Assembly (NCBI GenBank): GCA_001799395.1 | Contig: MGTJ01000009.1 | Location: 1-56,014 of the forward strand | Origin: Desulfobacterales bacterium RIFOXYA12_FULL_46_15 | GTDB lineage: Bacteria; Desulfobacterota; Desulfobacteria; Desulfobacterales; Desulfobacteraceae | Direction of reading: 5' to 3' | Length of the DNA: 56,014 nucleotides | In this document: positions 36,348 through 45,830 of the stretch, in pieces | Position numbering within the stretch: position 1 is the first letter of the stretch | How the letters are laid out: every line of letters begins with the position of its first letter | Notes under the pieces: generated by a model | Database searches by the model: none | Told to the model about the DNA's origin: nothing | What the model saw: the letters and a program-made list of their open reading frames with translations, nothing else | Made by a program: the position numbers and the translations under genes

Positions 36348-38063
36348 TTATGGCCGGTTTCCATGCATATTGACCATGGGAAGTTTGATACCCCTGGTTT
36401 TGGCTACCTCTATGGCAGTTTCATAACCTGCATCGGCATGACGGATGATTCCTGTGCCGGGATCATTCCTGAGGACCGTTGTGAGCCGTTTTTCAGCATC
36501 AGGACTGCCGTCGGCCACTGTCACCTGGCCGGCATGGAGGGCATATCCGATACCGACACCGCCGCCATCATGAAAAGACACCCATGCGGCGCCAGAGGCC
36601 ACGCTGGTCATGCAGTTGAGCAAAGCCCAGTCTGCTACGGCATCCGACCCGTCTTTCATGGCTTCGGTTTCCCGGTAAGGGGAAGCAACCGACCCGCAGT
36701 CCAGATGGTCTCTTCCAATGACGATAGGCGCTTTGACTTTTTTATCCCGGACAAGATCATTAAAGAGCTTGCCTGCTTTTTCCCTTTCCCCATATCCAAG
36801 CCAGCAGATTCTTGCTGGAAGTCCCATATGTTCCACTTTTTCTTCAGCCATTTTCAGCCAGTTGACCATTTTTGTTTTTTCCGGGAAAAGCTTCATCAGT
36901 TCCCGGTCCGTTACCTTGATGTCTTCGGGGTCGCCGGAAAGGGCGGCCCACCGGAAAGGTCCTTCTCCGTTACAGAACAGCTCACGGATATAGGCAGGCA
37001 CAAACCCGGGATAATCCATGGCATTGTCAACCCCCCGTTTCATGGCCTGTGCCCTCAGGTTGTTCCCGTAATCAAAGGCTATGGCCCCTTGATTCTTCAT
37101 TTCAAGGATAGCCTTTACATGGTCGGCCATGGAATTTAGGGCCATATCCTTATAGGTTTTTGGGTCGGTTTTGCGAAGGCGTAATGCCTCTTCAAAGGAA
37201 AGTCCTTTGGGGAAGTATCCGTTGAGTTCGTCATGGGCGCTGGTCTGGTCGGTAATGACATCCGGGATAAATCCTTTTTGTATCATGGAAGTAAGGATAT
37301 CCCCGATATTGGCACAAAGACCGATGGAAAGGGGCTTTTTATTGCCTGCCGCTTCTTTAGCCTTGAGAATGGCGTCATCAAGGCTTATCGCTTCAATGTC
37401 CAGGTATCGTTTTTCAAGTCTTTTGGCAATGCGGGTCGGGTTGATTTCAACACAGACGGCAACCCCGCCGGCCATGGTGACCGAAAGGGGCTGGGCGCCG
37501 CCCATGCCTCCGAGACCTGCGGTTACGACGATTTTTCCGCCAAGATCCGAATTATAATGCTTCTGTCCAAGTGCGGCAAATGTTTCATAAGTGCCCTGGA
37601 GAATTCCCTGAGTCCCGATATAAATCCATGATCCTGCCGTCATCTGGCCGTACATGATAAGCCCTTTTTTGTCCAGTTCGTGGAAATAATCCCAGTTTGC
37701 CCATTTGGGGACAATATTGGCATTGGCAATGAGAACCCTGGGTGAGCTTTCATGGGTTTTGAGAACTCCTACAGGTTTTCCGGACTGAATCAGCAGAGTT
37801 TCATCATTTTCAAGGTCCAGCAGGGTTCGGACAATAGCGTCAAAACAATTCCAATTCCTGGCTGCTTTGCCAAGCCCCCCGTAAACGATGAGCTGATCCG
37901 GGTTTTCACCGTTGTCCGGATCAAGGTTGTTGCACAGCATGCGCAGGGCTGCTTCCTGGTACCATCCCTTGCAGTGCAGTTCAGTGCCCCTGGGGGCTCT
38001 TACCGGGCGGGCAACTCCGCATCCGATGTTCAGGTCTTTTAAAATTTTCTCCTTATTTGTCAT
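36348..38063 (-). CDS. hutU: urocanate hydratase
   Basis: 571 residues from the ATG at 38063, which has GGGAGGAAAA upstream on the minus strand; the open frame continues further upstream but only into non-homologous residues over the promoter and hutC. NAD-dependent urocanase motifs: [71 protein letters not shown] and the conserved GNNLRAQA and [14 protein letters not shown]. It converts urocanate to imidazolone propionate. First gene of the minus-strand hutU-hutI unit. Confidence 0.97.
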   Translation of the reverse strand: MTNKEKILKDLNIGCGVARPVRAPRGTELHCKGWYQEAALRMLCNNLDPDNGENPDQLIVYGGLGKAARNWNCFDAIVRTLLDLENDETLLIQSGKPVGVLKTHESSPRVLIANANIVPKWANWDYFHELDKKGLIMYGQMTAGSWIYIGTQGILQGTYETFAALGQKHYNSDLGGKIVVTAGLGGMGGAQPLSVTMAGGVAVCVEINPTRIAKRLEKRYLDIEAISLDDAILKAKEAAGNKKPLSIGLCANIGDILTSMIQKGFIPDVITDQTSAHDELNGYFPKGLSFEEALRLRKTDPKTYKDMALNSMADHVKAILEMKNQGAIAFDYGNNLRAQAMKRGVDNAMDYPGFVPAYIRELFCNGEGPFRWAALSGDPEDIKVTDRELMKLFPEKTKMVNWLKMAEEKVEHMGLPARICWLGYGEREKAGKLFNDLVRDKKVKAPIVIGRDHLDCGSVASPYRETEAMKDGSDAVADWALLNCMTSVASGAAWVSFHDGGGVGIGYALHAGQVTVADGSPDAEKRLTTVLRNDPGTGIIRHADAGYETAIEVAKTRGIKLPMVNMHGNRP

Positions 38064-38082
38064 GATTTTCCTCCCGATAGGG

Positions 38083-38141
38083 TTGACTTTTATTTTTGAA
38101 TTCGATACTACTTGTCTATACAAGTATAGATGTGATGTCAA
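38083..38141. promoter_or_regulatory. divergent hutU / hutC promoter region with HutC-type operator
   Basis: The 112-bp region between hutU and hutC holds a palindrome at 38111-38130 in which CTTGTCTATACAAG and TCTATACAAGTATAGA overlap, as expected for a GntR/HutC operator. On the minus strand, TTGACA (38141-38136) is followed 15 bp later by TATAGA, inside the palindrome. On the plus strand, TTGACT (38083-38088) lies 16-17 bp before GATACT/TACTAC, just ahead of it. Binding there would block both promoters. Confidence 0.7.
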
Positions 38142-38175
38142 GTTATTTTTAATTTTAGGAGAAACAGGAAATTCA

Positions 38176-38895
38176 ATGTCTGTATCAGAACAACCCTTTG
38201 CCTTGTTTGAGAGGATCAAGAAAAGTATTGTCAATGATATCGAATCGGGCAAGCTGAAACAGGGCGACAAAATTCCGTCGGAAACCGAGCTGACAAGGAT
38301 GTTTAATACCTCCAGGATGACGGCAAACCGCGCCTTGAAAGAACTCACGGAAGAAGGCAGGATTGTCCGGGCACAGGGTGTGGGCAGTTTTGTGGCAAGA
38401 CCCAAACCCGAGGCTGCCCTTCTTGAGATTAAAAGCATTGCAAAGGAAATTGCCGAATGGGGAGGGTACCATTCTTCAGAAATCCTGGTGCTGCGGGAAG
38501 AAAAAGCGAATGGGGAAATTGCAAAGAAAATGGGGCTAAACTCCATGGACCCAGTCTTTCATTCCATTATCCTTCATAAGGACAGGGATATCTGTGTCCA
38601 GCATTCTGAACGGTTTATAAACCCAAAGGTTGCTCCCGACTATTTGAAACAGGATTTTAATACCATAACCCCCAGCGAATACCTTTTGGAAGTCGCTCCG
38701 GTCCAACAGGCAGAACATATTATTGAAGCAATGAACTGTAGAAAGGAAATTCAGAAGCGATTGAAAATCAAACCGGGTGAGCCTTGCCTGTCTCTGACAC
38801 GGCGGACCTGGTCGTTTGATATGGTGGCCACCTACAGCATCATCATATCTCCTGGATCAAGATATAAACTGAAGGGAAAATTTACACGAGGATAA
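38176..38895 (+). CDS. hutC: histidine utilization repressor HutC (GntR family)
   Basis: 239 residues from the ATG at 38176, which follows AGGAGAAACAGGAA; the longer open frame back to 37912 runs through the operator and hutU and is not real. A GntR winged helix-turn-helix (about 8-75, [25 protein letters not shown]) precedes a UTRA ligand-binding domain (about 90-230, ending [17 protein letters not shown]). Family members release DNA on binding urocanate. It is 5 bp from hutH and faces hutU across the operator. Confidence 0.95.
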   Translation: MSVSEQPFALFERIKKSIVNDIESGKLKQGDKIPSETELTRMFNTSRMTANRALKELTEEGRIVRAQGVGSFVARPKPEAALLEIKSIAKEIAEWGGYHSSEILVLREEKANGEIAKKMGLNSMDPVFHSIILHKDRDICVQHSERFINPKVAPDYLKQDFNTITPSEYLLEVAPVQQAEHIIEAMNCRKEIQKRLKIKPGEPCLSLTRRTWSFDMVATYSIIISPGSRYKLKGKFTRG

Positions 38896-38900
38896 AAGAT

Positions 38901-40433
38901 ATGAAGGAACAAATCGTATTGCATGGGGATGGGTTTTTGCTTGAAGACCTGGTTCGGATCGCACGGCATAATGTGGGAATTAAGATATCAGAGGAATCTG
39001 TGTCCAGGATACATAAGGCAAGAAAACTGATTGATGAATGGGTCAAAAACGGAGAAAGAATTTATGGGGTCACAACCGGATTTGGAGCCCTTTCCGGTGT
39101 AACGATTTCCTATGAGGATACGAGAAAGCTTCAGAAAAAAATCCTTTTCAGCCATTCTGCAGGCGTCGGGAAATATCTGGATGAAGATGTGGTCAGGGCC
39201 ATGATCGCCCTGCGGGTCAATGATTTTTGCCGCGGCAATTCCGGGCTGAGACTTGAAACCATTGAAAAACTTGCCCGGCTCTTAAATGACGGTATTATTC
39301 CGGTTGTCCCGGAAAAAGGATCAGTGGGAGCGAGCGGAGATCTGGTTCCCATGGCCCATCTTTCCCTTGTATTGATCGGGGAAGGGGAAGCCTGTATAAA
39401 TGGAAAAAAAATGACCGGTGCCGAGGCCTTGAGAAAAAAGAAGATAGAGCCCCTGGAACTTGAGGCAGGTGAGGGGATCGCCCTTATCAACGGCACCCAG
39501 CTCATGATTGCCCTGGGGTGCCTTGCCCTTCATGATGCTTTGAATCTCTGTAAACATGCCGACATTGCCGCCGGCATGAGTCTTGAAACCCTGATGGGGA
39601 CGCGGTCTGCTTTTGATCCCAGGATTCACCGGGCAAGACCCCATAAAGGCCAGATCATGGCAGCCGACAATATGCTGAGGATTACGGCCAATTCAGAGAT
39701 TATTTCTTCCCATAAAGACTGCTCACGGGTCCAGGATGCATATACCCTGAGATGCTCGCCCCAGGTTCATGGGGCTTCCTGGGACGCTTTCGCTTATGTG
39801 GACAATGTGATCCGGGTGGAGATGAATTCATCCACTGAAAACCCTTTGATTTTCCCTGAATCAGAAGAATTTCTTTCCGGCGGGAATTTTCACGGTCAGC
39901 CCCTGGCCCTGGCCTGTGATTTTCTGGGTATTGCCATTGCAGAACTGGCCAATATTTCGGAACGTAGAATCGAAAGGCTGGTGAACCCACAGCTTTCAGG
40001 GCTTCCTGCCTTTCTGGTGGAAGACGGCGGGCTGAATTCCGGGTTCATGATCGCCCAGTATGCCGCCGCTTCACTGGTTTCCGAGAACAAGGTCCTGGCC
40101 CATCCGGCATCGGTGGATTCCATTCCCACGTCTGCAAACAAGGAGGACCATGTGTCCATGGGCTCCATTGCGGCCCGTAAGTGCCGGGAAATTGTTGCGA
40201 ACGTGGAAGACGTCATTGCCATTGAACTTTTATGTGCTGCCCAGGCCATTGATCTTTTCACCAATATGAAGGCAGGGGACGGCACCCTTGCAGCCTATGA
40301 GGTCATCCGAAGCAAGGTGGGCTATATGAAAGAAGACCGGCTCCTGTCCAAAGATATTGCCATAGTAAAGGAACTTCTCTTAAGCGGCAGTATTGTCAAG
40401 GCAGTAGAAAATAAAGTAGGCAAACTCTATTAG
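38901..40433 (+). CDS. hutH: histidine ammonia-lyase
   Basis: 510 residues, full length. MIO-forming Ala144-Ser145-Gly146 in GSVGASGDLVPMAH, the active-site tyrosine in RIYGVTTGFG (Tyr55), ALINGTQLM, RVQDAYTLRCSPQVHG, GGNFHGQP and IELLCAAQA. It deaminates histidine to urocanate. It differs clearly from the lyase at the window start in the NGTQ versus NGTS motif, so the window carries two diverged members of the family. Confidence 0.97.
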   Translation: MKEQIVLHGDGFLLEDLVRIARHNVGIKISEESVSRIHKARKLIDEWVKNGERIYGVTTGFGALSGVTISYEDTRKLQKKILFSHSAGVGKYLDEDVVRAMIALRVNDFCRGNSGLRLETIEKLARLLNDGIIPVVPEKGSVGASGDLVPMAHLSLVLIGEGEACINGKKMTGAEALRKKKIEPLELEAGEGIALINGTQLMIALGCLALHDALNLCKHADIAAGMSLETLMGTRSAFDPRIHRARPHKGQIMAADNMLRITANSEIISSHKDCSRVQDAYTLRCSPQVHGASWDAFAYVDNVIRVEMNSSTENPLIFPESEEFLSGGNFHGQPLALACDFLGIAIAELANISERRIERLVNPQLSGLPAFLVEDGGLNSGFMIAQYAAASLVSENKVLAHPASVDSIPTSANKEDHVSMGSIAARKCREIVANVEDVIAIELLCAAQAIDLFTNMKAGDGTLAAYEVIRSKVGYMKEDRLLSKDIAIVKELLLSGSIVKAVENKVGKLY

Positions 40434-40447
40434 TCCTTAAAATCAGG

Positions 40448-40497
40448 GGTCTATATTAAGGGGAGATCTTGACAAGCTTGAGATCTCCCCATAGACC
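40448..40497. terminator. large hairpin between hutH and the UPF0280 gene
   Basis: A perfect 10-bp inverted repeat GGGGAGATCT / AGATCTCCCC (40460-40469, 40481-40490) with an 11-base loop, extended outward by GGTCTAT / ATAGACC across a 5-base bulge. It overlaps the last codons of the minus-strand UPF0280 gene. No long U-run follows on either side, so it may be a weak terminator or an RNA-stabilising hairpin for the convergent transcripts. Confidence 0.55.
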
Positions 40498-41190
40498 GAT
40501 GTTTTCCCCGATAATGATAACGATTCCCTGGACACCGGGGACTTTTTTCCCTGCATCAATGGCATTTTCAATATCACGTCCGGTCCGAACCATATTGCCT
40601 ATTTTTGTGGCAACCGCATCGGCAAGGCTGCAGGAATCCGACAATATGGTCACAGCGTCGGCCTTTCCAAAGCTTTTTGAATGCCCGAAGGTTCCGGACG
40701 ACGTGCATAATCCATAGGATTTGTCCCTTTTTTCAATCCTGATACCAGTGGTGATGCTGAAAGGGGAATTTTTGGCATAAATGCTGAAAATGGTTTCCGA
40801 ATCCGATTTGATAAAAATATCGCCCCCGTTTTCAACCACCACCTCACGGGTACGGCTGAGCAGCCCGGTTCCGGTAAATTCCGCAACAGCGCCTGCCACG
40901 GCTGCCATGGGGCCCACCTGGGCCATTTGTCCGGCCTTTATCATATTCGTGATGATGGGAGGAACAGGAAAAAGATTTTTGACCGGGACAAGGGATGTGG
41001 CAAATTCCGGGTGAAATTGAATATAGGTTTCAATCTGATTCCTGCAGTCAAGAACGGATTTTAAGGCCATATCCGTCAGATCGGTTTCTGCCTGAATATT
41101 CAGATTGGTCTCTTTGACCGTGATATTAAAGGAGATGAGTCCTTTTTTCCGATGCAGGTTTCTATAAGTACGATTCTCAAACATTTTCAA
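40456..41190 (-). CDS. UPF0280 family protein (ApbE-like fold)
   Basis: 244 residues. The signature is VGPMAAVAGAVAEFTG (about 92-107), with ENGGDIFIKS and GTFGHSKSFGKADAVTILSDSCSLADAVATKIGN later. These segments resemble the flavin-transferase ApbE fold, but function is unestablished. The start overlaps the dGTPase-like gene end by 14 bp, so the two are coupled. Confidence 0.85.
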   Translation of the reverse strand: MKMFENRTYRNLHRKKGLISFNITVKETNLNIQAETDLTDMALKSVLDCRNQIETYIQFHPEFATSLVPVKNLFPVPPIITNMIKAGQMAQVGPMAAVAGAVAEFTGTGLLSRTREVVVENGGDIFIKSDSETIFSIYAKNSPFSITTGIRIEKRDKSYGLCTSSGTFGHSKSFGKADAVTILSDSCSLADAVATKIGNMVRTGRDIENAIDAGKKVPGVQGIVIIIGENIGLWGDLKLVKISP

Positions 41191-42346
41191 TGCTTTCCGG
41201 TTTTAAATAGTCCGGCGCCTGGCGGATAAAATAGGAATCGGTCATGCCGGAGATATAGTCCCGTACAATTTCAGGATGGGAATGAAGGTTCTGGTAGCCG
41301 GAAGACATGCCGGACAGAAAATCGGTAAAAACAACGGATTGCAGATTTTCTGTTTCAAGATCAATCATGTATTTTTCAAACAGGAACGAGAAAATATCGC
41401 CAATGGTAGAAAGATGCTTTTTAATAACCGGGTTTTTATAAATATGCTGATAGTTAAAGGCCTTGAGAGCTTTCAATGCCCTGGAGACCTTATCGGAAAA
41501 ACCGATAAAGGACTGATCAAGGCTGTTTTTGATGAGATCCGTCACAAGGCTGAAGACAATGGTACCATTGGTCCGGCCGAGAACTTGGGCGCACTCCCCG
41601 GGGATATCTTCACGCTTCACCAGGTTCAGCCGGATGGCATCCTCAAGATCACGGCCGATATAGCTGATGGTATCGGCCATCCGTACGACGCAGCCTTCCA
41701 TGGTCATGGGGATTTCATCACAAGTTTTTTTCTGTTTTAAATTTTCCAGCCAGGTGTCAAATTCCTTGAAGGTTCGATTCCCCTGAGGTGTCAGCCGGAT
41801 GGAGTGCACTTCACCATTGTGGCATACAATGGCATCCATGGTCTGGAGACTTAAATTCCATCCCTTACCGTTTTTTTCAATCCTGTCGAGAAACTGGATG
41901 CTTTGAAGGCTATGATGGAAAAAACCCGCTCCATGGTCATGGGTCAGCTTTGACAGAAACCGTTCACCGTCATGTCCAAAGGGGGGATGCCCGATATCGT
42001 GGCCCAGGCTTGCCGCCTCAATCAGGTCTTCATTCAAACCCAGATACCGGCCAACGGTTCTGGCAATCCTTGAAACAAGCTGGACATGAATCACCCTGTG
42101 GGTGAGATGATCATTGTTAATCAGGGAAAAGACCTGGGTTTTATCAATATACCGGGTATATGAAAGGGAATTCAGGATGCGGTCTGCATCGGCGGAAAAA
42201 GGTTGCCGGTACTCATTTGCTGCAAATTCTTCATTTTTGCGCCGAAGGGCTGTATGGCTGAAGCAGGCCAGGGAACTAAAATTTTCTTTCTCCCTTGAAT
42301 TCAGGAGAGCTTTAAATTCCCCGGCTTTTTCAAAATTGTCATTCAA
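41177..42346 (-). CDS. dGTP triphosphohydrolase-like HD-domain protein
   Basis: 389 residues. HD metal motif: LTHRVIHVQLVSRIART (His), then LIEAASLGHDIGHPPFGHDGE (His-Asp), and VVRMADTISYIGRDLEDAI (last Asp), matching deoxyguanosinetriphosphate triphosphohydrolase-like family 2. It removes triphosphate from dNTPs, often as a tetramer regulated by nucleotides. It is 8 bp after the Mrp gene on the minus strand. Confidence 0.92.
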   Translation of the reverse strand: MNDNFEKAGEFKALLNSREKENFSSLACFSHTALRRKNEEFAANEYRQPFSADADRILNSLSYTRYIDKTQVFSLINNDHLTHRVIHVQLVSRIARTVGRYLGLNEDLIEAASLGHDIGHPPFGHDGERFLSKLTHDHGAGFFHHSLQSIQFLDRIEKNGKGWNLSLQTMDAIVCHNGEVHSIRLTPQGNRTFKEFDTWLENLKQKKTCDEIPMTMEGCVVRMADTISYIGRDLEDAIRLNLVKREDIPGECAQVLGRTNGTIVFSLVTDLIKNSLDQSFIGFSDKVSRALKALKAFNYQHIYKNPVIKKHLSTIGDIFSFLFEKYMIDLETENLQSVVFTDFLSGMSSGYQNLHSHPEIVRDYISGMTDSYFIRQAPDYLKPESIENV

Positions 42347-42354
42347 TAGTATAA

Positions 42355-43227
42355 TTACAATTGTCTGGTAATATTTTCCACAACCTTGTCAAAGGCCCTT
42401 GTAAATTCTGTATCCCTTTTCTGAAGCATAATGGGAACACCGCTGTCTCCGGAAACAACGACATCCGTATCAAAGGGGATGGAGCCTAAAAAGGTAAGTC
42501 CCTGGGATTTAGCCGTTTTTTCACCACCGCCGGAGCTGAAAAGATTGATGGGTTCATGGCAGTGCGGGCATTTAAACCCTGCCATATTTTCCACAATGCC
42601 AAGGGTTTTTAACCTGACTGTCTTGCAAAAGGAAATGGATTTCCGGATATCGGCCAGGGCCACTTCCTGGGGGGTTGTCACAATGACACCCAACGCTTCC
42701 GGAATGGTCTGAACAACGGTCAGCGGCTCATCACCGGTTCCAGGAGGGGCATCGATAATCAGAAAATCAAGATCTCCCCATTCCACTGAACTGACAAACT
42801 GTCTGATCATTCCTGTTTTTGCAGGCCCCCGCCAGATGATGGCCTGGTCCTTGTCCTGCATCAGGGCCTGTACGGAAACGACCTTCAAGTTCTCATTAAC
42901 CTGTTTGGGGAGAAGAAGATGGTCTTCGGAAATATCCAGGATTTCCGTCAACCCCAGCATCTGGGCAATGGACGGACCGTGTACATCAACGTCCATCAGG
43001 CCTGTTTTATATCCTTTTTGGGAAAGACTGGCGGCAAGGTTCGCAGATACACTGCTTTTTCCCACTCCGCCTTTTCCGCTTAGAACAAAGATTTTGTGTT
43101 TTATTCGTGAAAGAGAGGTCTTGATCGCCTCATCTTCTTTTTTCTGCCGGGAGGCCATATCGTTGCCGCCGCCTTGTGAAGGGCAGCCGCTGGTTTTTTT
43201 GGCCTTATCAACGCTTTCATGAATCAT
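42355..43227 (-). CDS. Mrp/NBP35-type iron-sulfur cluster carrier ATPase
   Basis: 290 residues. Deviant Walker A SGKGGVGKSS (about 49-58), DVDVHGPSIAQMLG, IIDAPPGTGDEPL as Walker B, and FKCPHCHEP with the CxxC pair that bridges the cluster at the dimer interface. An N-terminal Cys-containing stretch (SGCPSQGGG) resembles that of other deltaproteobacterial Mrp proteins. It carries Fe-S clusters to apoproteins, useful with the many FeS enzymes encoded here. Confidence 0.93.
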   Translation of the reverse strand: MIHESVDKAKKTSGCPSQGGGNDMASRQKKEDEAIKTSLSRIKHKIFVLSGKGGVGKSSVSANLAASLSQKGYKTGLMDVDVHGPSIAQMLGLTEILDISEDHLLLPKQVNENLKVVSVQALMQDKDQAIIWRGPAKTGMIRQFVSSVEWGDLDFLIIDAPPGTGDEPLTVVQTIPEALGVIVTTPQEVALADIRKSISFCKTVRLKTLGIVENMAGFKCPHCHEPINLFSSGGGEKTAKSQGLTFLGSIPFDTDVVVSGDSGVPIMLQKRDTEFTRAFDKVVENITRQL

Positions 43228-43285
43228 TTTATAAAATCTCCTTTGACAATATGATTAACAAGTCAAATCATTATGGTCATTTTCT

Positions 43286-44047
43286 TTACTCTGTCAACCG
43301 GAACATAGTGTCTTTTATGAGAGGATCAGTCTCAAAATCCGTAATCTCCAGGGTCATTATCCTGTTTTCTTTATCTTTGATCCAAAGTTTTACCGGGATG
43401 GAACCGGTCTCAAGGGGTTTATAGTTTAAGACATGGATTTCATATAAAAGCTTTCCAAAATTATCCAGGGATTGAATCCTGGTTATTTTTTGAGTGCTGT
43501 CGAAATTCAGGTATTGCGATTGCCCTTTCTCTTTTTGCCGGGTGATAATGGCGGCAAGGGATGAGTCTGACGGGGAAAAATAGGCATCATCAAAATCTTT
43601 TAAGGGAAGGTGACCAAGCAAGATGGAAATCAATTCGGACATTTTCATCGGGACTCCGAGATAATCTTCCAGATCCGTGTCATCCGAGTCGGATATATAT
43701 AGGTCGTGTTTTCCGGTATGAGAAAAAAAACTGATTTTTTCACCAGTGGAAACGAATGTTTCTACAGGGTTTCCGGATAAAAGAAAAGTCATCCTGATTT
43801 TATCCGGGTGGACAGCGGCCCATGCCGTTCGATACCGGTCCTTTTTACCCGGTGTCTCAAGCGTTGCCCAGCCTTTCCCCTTGCTTGCGGTAATGTGACG
43901 GTTAAGGGATCGTGCCTCATTGGACATTAAAAAGGCCTTTTTATCCATTTGGGGATCGGTAACGGGTCTTGACGGCATACAGCCTGAAATAAAAAGGATC
44001 AGGGCTGCAAGGATAAAGACTGCGGGCAAGCGGCGCCGGTTATTCAT
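43286..44047 (-). CDS. outer membrane lipoprotein-like protein (LolB/DUF4292-like)
   Basis: 253 residues. A lipoprotein signal peptide ends with the lipobox ISGC (Cys23). The rest is beta-rich with WATLETPGKKDRYRTAWAAVHPDKIRMTFLL and SIPVKLWIKDKENRIMTLEITDFETDP, resembling LolB-like or DUF4292 lipoproteins. Its start overlaps the TPR gene end by four bases. Function unknown; a lipid- or lipoprotein-handling role would be a guess. Confidence 0.7.
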   Translation of the reverse strand: MNNRRRLPAVFILAALILFISGCMPSRPVTDPQMDKKAFLMSNEARSLNRHITASKGKGWATLETPGKKDRYRTAWAAVHPDKIRMTFLLSGNPVETFVSTGEKISFFSHTGKHDLYISDSDDTDLEDYLGVPMKMSELISILLGHLPLKDFDDAYFSPSDSSLAAIITRQKEKGQSQYLNFDSTQKITRIQSLDNFGKLLYEIHVLNYKPLETGSIPVKLWIKDKENRIMTLEITDFETDPLIKDTMFRLTE

Positions 44048-45795
44048 TTGAATTGCTTTTGCATGGTTTTGATTTTTTTTTGAATCTGAATGACAATGTC
44101 TTTATTATCTTCCCCGGCATTGGATAAGGCCTTTTTATAGGTCTCAAGGGCATCTTTCAGCCTGTCGGTTTTTTGGTAGGCATCACCAAGGTGGTCGGCA
44201 ATGATGGTTTCAAATGAAGTCAGTTCTGCTGCTTTTTCAAGATATTCAACAGCCTTGTTATAATCGCCTCTCTTGTAATAGACCCATCCCAGGCTGTCAA
44301 CGATATATCCATCGTCCGGTTTCAGCTCATAGGCTTTTTGAATCAGTGCCAAAGCCTCATCCAGATGAATGCCTTTGTCTGCATAGGTATACCCGAGATA
44401 ATTCAGGGCTCCGGCATCCTCTGGGTCAAGCTGAATGATTTTTTCCATAGTCAGGATACTCTCATCCTTAAGGCCTGCCTTATCCTGAACCGCACCCAGC
44501 TTGAATAAAAGAGAGGTGTTGTCGACGGATTCTTCAAGACCTTTTTTTAAGACAGCAAAGGCTTTTTCAAACCGGCCTTCCTTTTCAAAAAAGGAGGCAA
44601 GATAAGTTATTATATCAATATCTTTTGGATATGTTAGGACCTTGTCCTCAAGATATTCCACAGCAGTTTGATTTTCTCCGATTTTTTTATAAAGAAAAGC
44701 AGTCCGGATAATTGTTTTTTTATATTGCGGATGTTCGGGTTTGATTTTTCTAAAATGGACAATGGCTGTTTTAAAATCATCATTTGCTTCATGGGCCATG
44801 CCTGCGAAAAAATTCAGGGTTGAATTTTCAGGCTCTGCTTTCAGCATTTCGGAAAAAACAATGACAGCGTCCTTGTATTTTTTTTTGGAGATATATTCTT
44901 CTACGGCAACCATGGCCAGTTTTGAATTTTTTTCAATTTCACGCCCGAGCTTTATGAAAATGTCTCTTGCTTCCCTCACCATTTTATTTTTGTAATAATG
45001 GAGGGCCATGCCGATTTCTGCTTGTTCATTATCCGGGTCAATGTCCAGTATTTCTTTGTAATAATCCAGTATCGCCTGCTTGTTTTGAACCGGACTTTCG
45101 ATGTTTAAGATCTCTATGAGCTGAAATCTCGACTCAATAAGGTCAGGCTCAAGTTCAATGGTTCTTAGAAATTGGATTTTTGCTTGATCATAGTCTTTCT
45201 GATTCACATAGATGACACCCAGGTAATAAAAGGCCACATAATAATCGGGAAATTGTGTGGTCATTTTTTCAAACAACTCCCGGGCGTTCTGATAGTTTTC
45301 CTTTTCAAGATAGAGTTTGCCGAGACGAAAAAACGCTTCCTTGTTTTCAGGGTCAAGGGAAAGGATTTTGTTAAGCGTCTCAAGGAGTTCTTTTTCACCA
45401 AGGGTATCTTTTTTCAATTCGAGGAGAAGCATCAGTGCATCGGGATTTTCAGGATTTATCCGGATGAGTTTTTCAGCAGCGGCCAATGCCTTCCCGGTAT
45501 CCTGATTCCTTAAGTAAAGACCGACGAGATCCCAGGTGATGACAAAGGATTCAGGGTCCACGGACAGGGCCTTTTCAAGCGCGACCACGGCTTTATCAAA
45601 CTCATTGTTTTTAATCAGAAATCGTGATTCAAGATAATAATAATTTGCAGATAAATCCTTTTCTTCACTGGTTGCATGGCCTTGATCCGTTTGGTGGGGC
45701 CCCTGTTGTGCCCGGTTAGGGTCTACCGGCACACAGCCTGTCAGATGGAAGATAAAAACAAAGAGATAAAAAATATATACGAGGTTTTTTTTCAT
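44044..45795 (-). CDS. TPR-repeat lipoprotein
   Basis: 583 residues. Lipobox LTGC (Cys about 21) and then roughly fourteen tetratricopeptide repeats from residue 50 to 575, seen as recurrent DPENKEAFFRLGKLYLEKENYQNA, AGALNYLGYTYADKG and DGYIVDSLGWVYYKRGDYNKAVEYLEKA units. The family provides protein-interaction scaffolds in the envelope. It lies between rpoH and the LolB-like gene on the minus strand and is probably co-transcribed with the latter. Confidence 0.88.
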   Translation of the reverse strand: MKKNLVYIFYLFVFIFHLTGCVPVDPNRAQQGPHQTDQGHATSEEKDLSANYYYLESRFLIKNNEFDKAVVALEKALSVDPESFVITWDLVGLYLRNQDTGKALAAAEKLIRINPENPDALMLLLELKKDTLGEKELLETLNKILSLDPENKEAFFRLGKLYLEKENYQNARELFEKMTTQFPDYYVAFYYLGVIYVNQKDYDQAKIQFLRTIELEPDLIESRFQLIEILNIESPVQNKQAILDYYKEILDIDPDNEQAEIGMALHYYKNKMVREARDIFIKLGREIEKNSKLAMVAVEEYISKKKYKDAVIVFSEMLKAEPENSTLNFFAGMAHEANDDFKTAIVHFRKIKPEHPQYKKTIIRTAFLYKKIGENQTAVEYLEDKVLTYPKDIDIITYLASFFEKEGRFEKAFAVLKKGLEESVDNTSLLFKLGAVQDKAGLKDESILTMEKIIQLDPEDAGALNYLGYTYADKGIHLDEALALIQKAYELKPDDGYIVDSLGWVYYKRGDYNKAVEYLEKAAELTSFETIIADHLGDAYQKTDRLKDALETYKKALSNAGEDNKDIVIQIQKKIKTMQKQFK

Positions 45796-45830
45796 AAGTC
45801 GCAGTCTCTTTTAAAGAATAGCAGTGATGG

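Noticed and set aside
36348-38546. 732-codon open frame for hutU extending to 38546
   Set aside because: The extra N-terminal part reads through the promoter and the antisense of hutC and has no urocanase homology. The ATG at 38063 with GGGAGGAAAA upstream gives a normal-length protein.
37912-38895. 327-codon open frame for hutC starting at 37912
   Set aside because: It would start inside hutU and cross the operator. The HTH domain begins just after the ATG at 38176.
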